DNA of 64,000 nucleotides from Timema cristinae (taxonomy: Eukaryota > Arthropoda > Insecta > Phasmatodea > Timematidae): NCBI GenBank assembly GCA_039000515.1, contig JBCFYV010000987.1, positions 113,032 to 177,031 of the forward strand, read 5' to 3'. The notes beneath the pieces are model-generated. The model made no database searches, was not told where the DNA came from, and saw nothing but the letters and a program-made list of their open reading frames with translations. The stretch's first letter is position 1, and each line of letters opens with the position of its first letter. The position numbers and the translations under genes were made by a program. Of the stretch, positions 56,946 through 64,000 are shown in pieces.

Positions 56946-57140
56946 AGACATGGGGTTAGTATCAACGTCTCTTAGGAGGAAGTAGATGCCTGCTCACTTT
57001 GATATTAACTGTACTGGATAAAGTTGCAGATCATGAATATACAGAAGCACTGTATTAATCACTAACACACTTGCACTATAGAGATGATGGTTCCAGCTTC
57101 AATCGACGTCTCTTGGAAGGAAGTAGATGGTTGCTCACTT
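56936..57140 (+). repeat. Two 62-bp direct repeats beside the polymerase stop
   Basis: CACTATAGAGACATGG...GTCTCTTAGGAGGAAGTAGATG...GCTCACTT (56938-56999) recurs as CACTATAGAGATGATGG...GTCTCTTGGAAGGAAGTAGATG...GCTCACTT (57072-57140). The second copy abuts the polymerase stop on the minus strand at 57139. Confidence 0.75.
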
Positions 57141-60100
57141 ATAGAGTAATGACCCCAAGGTAGAGTTTTTGACTGAGCCAGCTATTACAAAATCTTTTAT
57201 CGTCGATAGAGCATAGCGCAACCCGATTGAATCTTTGAGTGTAAAGTTTGAATCCTACAGCTCTTATTGAACGAGCCTCTCTCATGATACCGTCTCATTG
57301 GTCAAACAATTACGATAGTCCTCTAACGAGAGCGTTCTTAACGCGCTACTCTTGACACCTTTAGCATTTGAGCGTCTCGCCATCTCCTTGCACCGCGAAT
57401 GAATAGAGTTTTAGGGCGTAAACCTATGAACTCGGTGATGATCCGACTCGAGTCTCGTCTTTTAGTTTACCGAGCACTCCTTTATTTACTACAGGCATGC
57501 CGTAAACATTGTCTTGTCCGTAAGTGGAGGTGTCCAAGTAGTCATTAGCTAACGGGATAAGTCGCTGGTACGCGTCCTCAAAAGTCATCTAGTAGAGAAG
57601 TAAGTATGTATCTGTGTATTGGAGTTTTACGTACCTGTAGGGAAGGCGGGAACCAACCTGGTAATGTAGACCGTACATGACTACTTTCGAGATTTCCAAA
57701 ATGGCGAATCCCGCATAAATCGGCATATCAAAGTAAATCTCCTGCGGTTCCATCTCAATGTGACCAGGTTTTCTGACACGATCATGCGGTTTTTAAAGTT
57801 TAGACTGGCTATGAGGTTACCCGCTCCAATTTCCCTTCCCAGCTGGTAGTTATCTTTACCGTACGGTAGGCCCTCTTGTTAGATATAAGACGACCGAATG
57901 CGGCATTGTTCATCAGTTTGAAAAACATGTTTTCAAACTAATTGCTCGCTTTACTCTATTTAAGCGTTCAGCTTGACATACGGAGCCATCCATGGAGATT
58001 GCTTGAAACTGAGAACCCTGTATACCCCCCTCAGTTTCAATCCTTCACTAAACATAACTTTAGATGACGATAGTGAATGACGTACCTAGTCTTATCAGCT
58101 AAAGTCGTAACAATTTCTCATGCTTCCCTACGGGTGGAATCCCTTTCTCGGGACAGAACGGCAAGTCGGAATGAGCATCGTGTACATCTCGTGGATATTC
58201 AAGATCTACCTGCAAGATATACCCCGTCTCCGCATCGTCCTCTACTTTTAGCACGTCCAAACGAGCAATTTCATCATCTTCAAGCCACCTGAACCCTCCA
58301 TAGGGTAACGAGCTCAACATACTAAATGAATAGAGTCCATTCACGTCTAGATAAACGAGGTAAGACTCTGGTTTGGAAACGGTCAAATGAGCTCATATAA
58401 CGATTATTCGTACAGAGTGACGATTAGCTACGAAACATACCCCTCCTCGAATAGCTCCCTCAATGAATTGATGTATATCCACATCGTCTATTAATTCAAG
58501 CCGTACCGGGTTATTCTCAATAGAGCTTGGTACGCGAGACTGGGAGCTGTAAGAGACCATCCGGGATCGAGTCTATACGTCTTCATACAAAGATCACGAA
58601 AGTTCTCAAAGACGTCAGCCAGTAGCGTTACGTCCGTATACAGGGAGAGGTTCTAGTAGTCCCAAAGATTCTTACATTCAAATATTCGCCAAACTCGCAG
58701 GCGTGATCATAGTCTTCCTGAGAGATATGACTATCCGTGAGCGCGTTGTAAAATTTATCTTTGCACTGGGTCTCGTTCAGTCGCTCAAATGAATCTATAT
58801 AGTCATAGGGGAAAACAACTTTATGAGTGACTAGTTTGAACTGTTCATCATCAGGATGACACTTACGAGTGATTTTAAGTTGCTCAGGTTCGTGGTAAGA
58901 TACGAATTTCTCTAGGGAGGTGCATAGAAAGCTGAAACTATCTATAATTTTAATCGTGATCCTCGAAACCTGTGCCGAATATACTTCATGATTACTTTGA
59001 ATCTTCCCATAGTCTCTCCAATAACCTTAACTTTCCCTGGATTGACAAGAACGCACTCCCCTGTGAACGGATCAGTTTCTCTACGTTCGACAAGTGATTC
59101 AAGAAGGAAAAAATTGTCATAGCAACGCGCGTTTATGGATTACCACACTCAGATGACTAGGGTTCTTGTAATTAATATTACAGCCCGCGTGACTGCTCCC
59201 ACGATAAAGTCCTGTCAAGTGACAATGATCCATAACACGGATATCATCATTCGCGTAGGGTTTTTCACATATATGACAATCGGTGGCCGTATTATGAGCA
59301 TCTCTTTGAGCAGGTGTTAGTGGCGTCATTGGAACGACGGTACTATAATAATCTAGTACGCGCTTTGCGTATCTACGAGAACCTCAACAAATTGATCTGT
59401 ACAATCTTTTCCGTGAAGTGTCGGTACTCTGAGAGATTATCGTCAAAAATACATTTAGTGTACATACTACAGAACACGCTACATGACTCTGCACATTCTC
59501 AGTATAAGAAAATTTCGTGTCAGGATCACACGCTTCTATCGCCGAGTAAGCTCTCCAAGTCAGCGTATACGATAAATCCTGTTTTCTCCTGTTGTTTATA
59601 CTGTGAGAACGTCAGGAATTTATTCTCTCCTTTAGGGAATGTGACTCCTTACTGCACCAAATTTTTTTACACGTTTCTTTATGTTTTACAAGTTTATTTT
59701 CAGTCAGAAAAGAGGTCAGACAACGGTCACAAAAATACCTGCGTCTTGTGTCAGACATGGGCGTTAGTTGTGGGTTTATTAACCGAGACAGATTTTTTGA
59801 TCGCGCTGAAATGATAAGTTTCCGTCCCATGCACTCTTACCATGAATAAATGAACAGTTCTGGCACGCCCTTTAGCGCTGACGTGTACGGGAAACGATCA
59901 CTAGTGTTTAGAGTTGTCTGCAGTGTCCCTATAAGAGTCACTACCTTCGTGTTTTGCAGTGTATACATTAACGGATATATCGTTAAGCCTTTCGAAGCGT
60001 TCGATATATCTCATTTCGAACGGAAGCGGGATCCCATCTAGATTCAACACGTCTCGAAAATTAGGATATGATGATAAACGCTGAGCTTACCCTGTCGGTT

Positions 60101-60860
60101 CAAAGAGGCACTTCAATACGGATACGGGGAAGCAAAGTCCTTCTTCAGATTGAACATTTATCAGCGCTTCTACATTTGGCTATAATTTCAGGGATTTGAA
60201 CATGAGCCCCAATCATGAAAGCGGAGTTTTTCGAGAAATTTACTCTCATTTCCAACGTGCCGTCATATATCCATCCCGAGTCTCTAGAAACGAAGCCCTC
60301 AATCTGAGCAAGGAGCGGGAAGATCACGTTATTTTCATATATCTCCTCCAAGTTTATTGGGTTAAATATATCATATAGAGAAGAATTGAAATAGCCTTTT
60401 TCAATTCTACCTTCAAGTAGGATGCTTAAACTCGCAGATGAGGCTACAATTTATTTTATTGAGCCATTCGCGATTGATTCTTTTTCTACAGTCTTTACAT
60501 AAATATCACCCACACGCAACGAGAAACTGTACAGGATCCTTACAGGCTAGTTCATTGATGATAGAGTACGTCTTTATGCGTCGGGCGTATGCTTGTTCAA
60601 TAAGTTTGATAGTAGTCCTAGCGGCTCCAGGTAAAGCCTAAAACTGAGTAAATCTTGCACCTAAGTTTCGTGAAAGGGTTATAAAGTCTTTGGATCTGTA
60701 CCTCTATATTGTCATGGTCCAATATCAGTACGCTCGAGGTCTTAATCTGACCGGGTATATGTTCAATGTAAGCATTATATACCTTCCCTTCGCGAAGAGC
60801 AGCGTTACGTTTCAAGTATCTAATTAAAAGTTGTTCATTAGAGCCTAGATCATCGAGAGT
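57139..60860 (-). pseudogene. Polinton DNA polymerase B (protein-primed type), heavily broken
   Basis: Minus-strand fragments in correct order but many frames. N-terminal: VYNAYIEHIPGQIK (60770), IEGFVSRDSGWIYDGTLEMR (60300), CFPVSVLKCLF and LDGIPLPFEMRYIERFE (60130-60000). Exonuclease motif I region: GFIVYADLESLL (59545-59580). Zinc-binding: YFCDRCLTSFLTENKLVKH (59690-59750), then CHICEKPYANDDIRVMDHCH (59190-59280). Polymerase motif A: YLVYLDVNGLYSFSML (58316-58370). Motif B: FFKLMNNAAFG (57895-57930). Motif C: YTDTYLLLY (57600-57625), family YxDTDS. C-terminus KLYTQRFNRVALCSIDDKRF ends at 57139. It would copy the element's own DNA. The third Asp of motif C is Tyr here, so it is dead even without its frame errors. 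Confidence 0.85.
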
Positions 60861-61280
60861 AACACCCTATTTCCGTTAGTTTGCCGAGATACGATGATAG
60901 GAGTTGACAAGCGAGCTCGTTTTTGTTGGGGGTCCTGACATTATTTCGTTTTATTTATAAGTTCGTGGGTGCACTATGCTCTAAACAGGCCCTACTCTCT
61001 CCTTCGTATTATCCTTTTCATTTCTGCGCAGCTTGCTCTAGAATATCATCGAGCGGCTCTGAGACGGCTATAAAAACAAAAAACAGGGACATCTAGTTAG
61101 CAGATAATGAAGTCATGATATACAAACATTGAAGCTAATGTCTTTGTATGGGTGTGTGCGTATGCATGTATGTGTATGTGTATATGTATGTTTAATTCGG
61201 GATATATACACATTTAAAGGTAAGGGTGAGTAGTTCACTATGTACCATCATTTGTGTATGACGGAGTTTAAAATCACTCG
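60861..61280. other. Right flank of the Polinton, no gene
   Basis: About 420 bases with a GTATGTGTATGTGTATAT run (61143-61190) and, at 61217-61275, a part of the 138-bp unit (GGTAAGGGTGAGTAG...CCATCATTTGTGTATGACGGAG). The true element end could be here or within the arrays beyond. Confidence 0.4.
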
Positions 61281-61299
61281 AGTAATAATTGGGAAGTGA

Positions 61300-62040
61300 A
61301 CCCGAGGGTTGAACCTTGTAAAATTAATAAAGCGAGGGTCGAACCTGAATCGTCAGGTAGAGGAAGCGATCCTACATTTACGTAGAGTAAGAGTGGAAAA
61401 TAACCCATCTCTTCATTCGACAAGAGTGAGATTCGAACCTTGTAAAAGGGGGAAAAAACCCCCCGCTCTCATTCGGTCTGAGATTGAACCTTTTAAATTA
61501 AAAAAGGGGGGCGAAACCTGAACGAGCGAGGAAAGCGAACCACATTTACTGAGTAAAGTGGAAAAAAATAAACCTTTTATTCGACAAGGTGATTTGAACC
61601 TTGAAAAAAGGGGGAAAAAAAACCCCCATCTTCTTTGGCATGCTGAATTGAACCTTGAAAAATTTTAAAAAAGGGGGGGAAAATGAATGTCAGCGTAGGG
61701 GAAGCAAACCTACATTTGTAAGAAAAAGTGGAAAATAAACCATCTCTTCTTTCGAAAAGGGGGAAATTGAACCTTGTAAAGGGTGAAAAAAACCCGCTTT
61801 TCATTGGTATACTGAGATTCAAAAATTGTAAAATTAAAAAAACGGGGGTCGAAACCTGAATCGTCCGGGGGAACGAACCACTTTTAGGAAAGTAAGAGTG
61901 GAAAAAAACCCTCTTCTTCGAAAGAGGGATTTAAACCCCTTTAAAAAGGGGTAAAAAAAAAACCCCGTCTTCATTCGGTTGACTGAATTCAAACCCTTGA
62001 AAATTAAAAAGGGGGTCAAACCCCGAATCGTCAGACTGAA
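61300..62040 (+). repeat. Tandem array, about 168-bp period
   Basis: Block GAATCGTCAGGTAGAGGAAG and its variants recur near 61353, 61520, 61685, 61859 and 62025. Each unit also contains an AAGAGTGGAAAATAACCC block, a GAGATTCGAACCTTGTAAAA block and an AACCCC/GGGGTT run. Units differ mainly in homopolymer length. Confidence 0.75.
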
Positions 62041-62214
62041 CTTGCACCTTACCCACGTTCCGAGCGAAAAAAAAAATAAAATCGAAGCTAATTCTTAACC
62101 AAAAAGGATTAATTTTTTTTAAATTTTAATTTTATAAAATTTTGAAAAAAGAGGATGGTGACTATTTTGGTCATCTTTTAATAAAAGAGTGTAAATCATT
62201 AAGTACTAATAAAT

Positions 62215-63150
62215 TTTAAGGGAAGTGAACAATTTTTCATAGGGAAAAAGTTGAAAAACCATATCTGTCACCCTAACCGGATTTAAAATTTTTTTGCGTA
62301 TAATTGGGAAATTTAAAAAGGAATTAACCCCCCCATTTGCGTAGAGGAAGATTTTAAAACCATACTTGTAATCCTAACCGAGATTTGAAAAAATTCAGCG
62401 TCAAATTTGGGAATTTAAAGAAGTGAACCCCATTTGCGTAGAGGGGAGTTGAAAAACCTTTGACTCCAACCGGATTTAAAAAATTTTAAGTACTAATTAG
62501 GAATTAAAGGAATGAACCCCCATTTGCGAGAGGGGGGTTAAAAAAATATACTCTTAATATAAGAGTTTAAAAAAAAATTCAAGTACGATTAGGTTAAAAG
62601 GGGCAACCCCCATTTTAGGGAGGTTGAAAAACCATACCTTAAAAAAAACCAGATTTAAAAAAATTTTCAGCGTGTTTAGGAATTAAAGGAATGAACCCCA
62701 TTTGGAAGAGCGATTGAAAAACCTTTCTCTGAACACCCCAACCGAGATTTGAAAATTTTCAATTTGATTGGGTTAAAGGAATTAAACCCCTTTGCGTAAG
62801 GGAGGTTAAAAAAAAAAATTTTGTACTCCAAACCGGATTAGAAAATTTCAAGTACTAATTGGAATTAAAGGGGCGAACCCACATTTGGTGGGGGAAAGTG
62901 AAAAACCTACTCGTACACCCAAACCAAAATTTGAAAATTTCAATATAATTGGGGAATTGAAGGGGCAAACCCCCGATTCATAGGGGGTGTTGAAAAAATC
63001 ATATTGTAATCCTAACCAGATTTGAAAATTTATTAAGTAAATTGGAAAATTAAGGAGGAACCCCATTCATAGGGGGAAGGTTAAAAACCATACCTGTAAC
63101 CCTAACCAAATTTGAAATTTTTCAGCGTCTAATTGAATTAAAGGAAGTTA
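62215..63150 (+). repeat. Tandem array, about 91-bp period, ten units
   Basis: AACCCCCATTTGCGTAGAGG-like anchors recur at about 62334, 62429, 62520, 62611, 62698, 62788, 62881, 62974 and 63063 (spacing 87-95). Each unit has GAAAAACCATAC..GTAATCCTAACC, AGATTTGAAAAATTT and CAAGTACTAATTGG/CAGCGTCTAATTGG. Homopolymer lengths vary strongly. Confidence 0.85.
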
Positions 63151-64000
63151 AAAAAACCCTACCCAAAATTTTGGGGTAGCCTGTGTTTTTGGAGATGTTG
63201 GTTCTGCAGAAAATCCGCTTTAAAAATTTCTCCAGTTGTTCATCATGAGTAAGAAAACCCTTCGGTAAAACCCCTTATATTTTTCCTCCCGCAAGGTCAG
63301 AACTCAAAGAAAACCTATTGTTTTTATTTCTTTTAAATTGTGATAAAATTTTCCTGACCATTTAAATCAGTTAATTCCCCTTTAATACCCGCTCGATCCA
63401 ACGAGACAAAAGTGCGGCGAATACTCACTAAAATTGCGTTTTGTTTAACTTTTGAATGTAGGTAGCAATGTTTCATCTTAAAGGTTAACCAATTTTAAAA
63501 AAAAGAATAAGGGCTGTAAAAATACCCCCCCCTTCAGGGGGCGGGGCGAAAAGGGTTTAGAGTTGCAGGCCTTAGCCAAACCCCCTACAGGGTGGGAAGT
63601 TTAAATTTTCATAAAAACCCCCCGTCAAAGAGCATTACCAAAAGAAAAAACTATTCTTAATCCCTCTTAAGTATTTTTTAAAATTCCCCCCCACTTACTT
63701 CAAAATGAACACTGTAAGTCAAAAACTTCTCCCCCCAATAAAGCAAACAGAAACCCAACAAAGGGGTTAAAGGCTCTCACAGCTAAGGGGGTTTGGTACA
63801 AACGATACCGGGGGAAAATTCATCCTTTTACAATTTTCCCCAAACGTTTCAAAAAAAGGGGGAGAAACTTGAAAAAACAAAACAGGGAAAAGGGCTCCTT
63901 TTTTAATCTTTTTTTTGGAAAGGGTAACTAAAATAAAATTAAATTAAGGTCAACCCCCTTTTTTTTTTGATAATATTATGAGAGTCTCCCCCCCCTGGCA
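63151..64000. other. Low-complexity end of the window
   Basis: No supported gene. Runs of A, T, G and C of four or more are unusually frequent, suggesting poor consensus quality in this part. Confidence 0.5.

Larger units (their letters stand above)
47030..61280. mobile_element. Polinton/Maverick (polintovirus-like) element, near complete, decayed
   Basis: Contains, with boundaries approximate: unknown acidic protein, integrase with chromodomain, accessory protein, fibre-like protein, packaging ATPase (all minus), PLA2-domain minor capsid, protease, penton-type minor capsid, major capsid, small basic protein (all plus), tandem repeats, DNA polymerase B (minus). This is the defining Polinton set and the length (about 14 kb) fits the class. 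Most genes carry stops or frameshifts. Terminal inverted repeats and 6-bp target duplications, expected for Polintons, were not found by eye. Confidence 0.9.

Noticed and set aside
47030..61280. Alternative genetic code or stop recoding explaining the in-frame stops
   Set aside because: TAA, TAG and TGA all occur, alongside frameshifts, and TAA/TAG/TGA also end intact frames; decay is simpler.
46500..61400. Polinton terminal inverted repeats
   Set aside because: I compared 46.5-47.3 kb with 60.9-61.4 kb; only AC/GT-rich simple sequence matches, which is not evidence.
61577..62019. Minus-strand frames rich in Phe and Pro
   Set aside because: They are translations of the 168-bp array and repeat the same peptide with shifts.

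Overview
This window is AT-rich animal DNA, most likely from an invertebrate, and it looks like a graveyard of mobile elements. I find no convincing host gene, rRNA or functional tRNA gene. The animal assignment rests on Polinton/Maverick elements, Copia and Ty3/Gypsy-type LTR elements, tRNA-derived SINEs and TIR transposons, plus eukaryotic promoter and poly(A) signals. A TCAGT-type initiator candidate would fit an arthropod, but I cannot name the species.

Regions. (1) 1-2.2 kb: the right part of a decayed Polinton-like element, holding an accessory ORF, an integrase N-terminal fragment, an adenain-like protease with two stops, and an unknown gene with its own CCAAT/TATA promoter and two stops. 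(2) 2.2-8.4 kb: gene-free, with SINEs, a 140-bp degenerate tandem array, a 382-bp foldback element bounded by TTAA, and microsatellites. (3) 8.5-12.5 kb: a broken Copia element with gag, protease, integrase, reverse transcriptase and RNase H remnants, and a SINE tail inserted in gag. (4) 12.5-27.5 kb: gene-free DNA with SINEs, a 145-bp tandem array and small hairpins. (5) 27.5-34.8 kb: a minus-strand LTR element with two 626-bp LTRs that look identical by eye, a two-frame gag, an integrase C-terminal scrap and no protease/RT. It appears to be a young, non-autonomous, pol-deleted element, and its LTR carries a perfect heat-shock-element consensus. (6) 34.8-47 kb: SINEs, a 150-bp tandem array, a GC-rich repeat and a 1.93-kb TIR element with GGACAAG subterminal repeats. 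(7) About 47-61.3 kb: a nearly complete but decayed Polinton. (8) 61.3-64 kb: two tandem arrays (about 168 and 91 bp) and noisy low-complexity sequence.

The 47-61 kb Polinton is the centrepiece. One minus-strand block carries an unknown acidic protein, an integrase with a chromodomain, an accessory protein, a fibre-like coiled-coil protein and the packaging ATPase. A divergent plus-strand block carries a PLA2-domain minor capsid protein, an adenain-like maturation protease, a penton-type minor capsid protein, the double-jelly-roll major capsid protein and a small unknown protein. The two blocks meet head to head over about 60 bp containing TATA-like boxes. After about 2 kb of tandem repeats comes a minus-strand protein-primed-type DNA polymerase B, which is badly broken. 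Together these are the genes for integration, self-replication, genome packaging, capsid assembly and maturation, so the element descends from a polintovirus-like virus. Stops and frameshifts occur in nearly every enzyme and capsid gene, so this copy should not be functional, although some frameshifts may be sequencing errors.

The window also holds two SINE families (called A and B here) with different tRNA-like heads but the same 3' tail, and several unrelated tandem arrays with periods near 140-150 bp.
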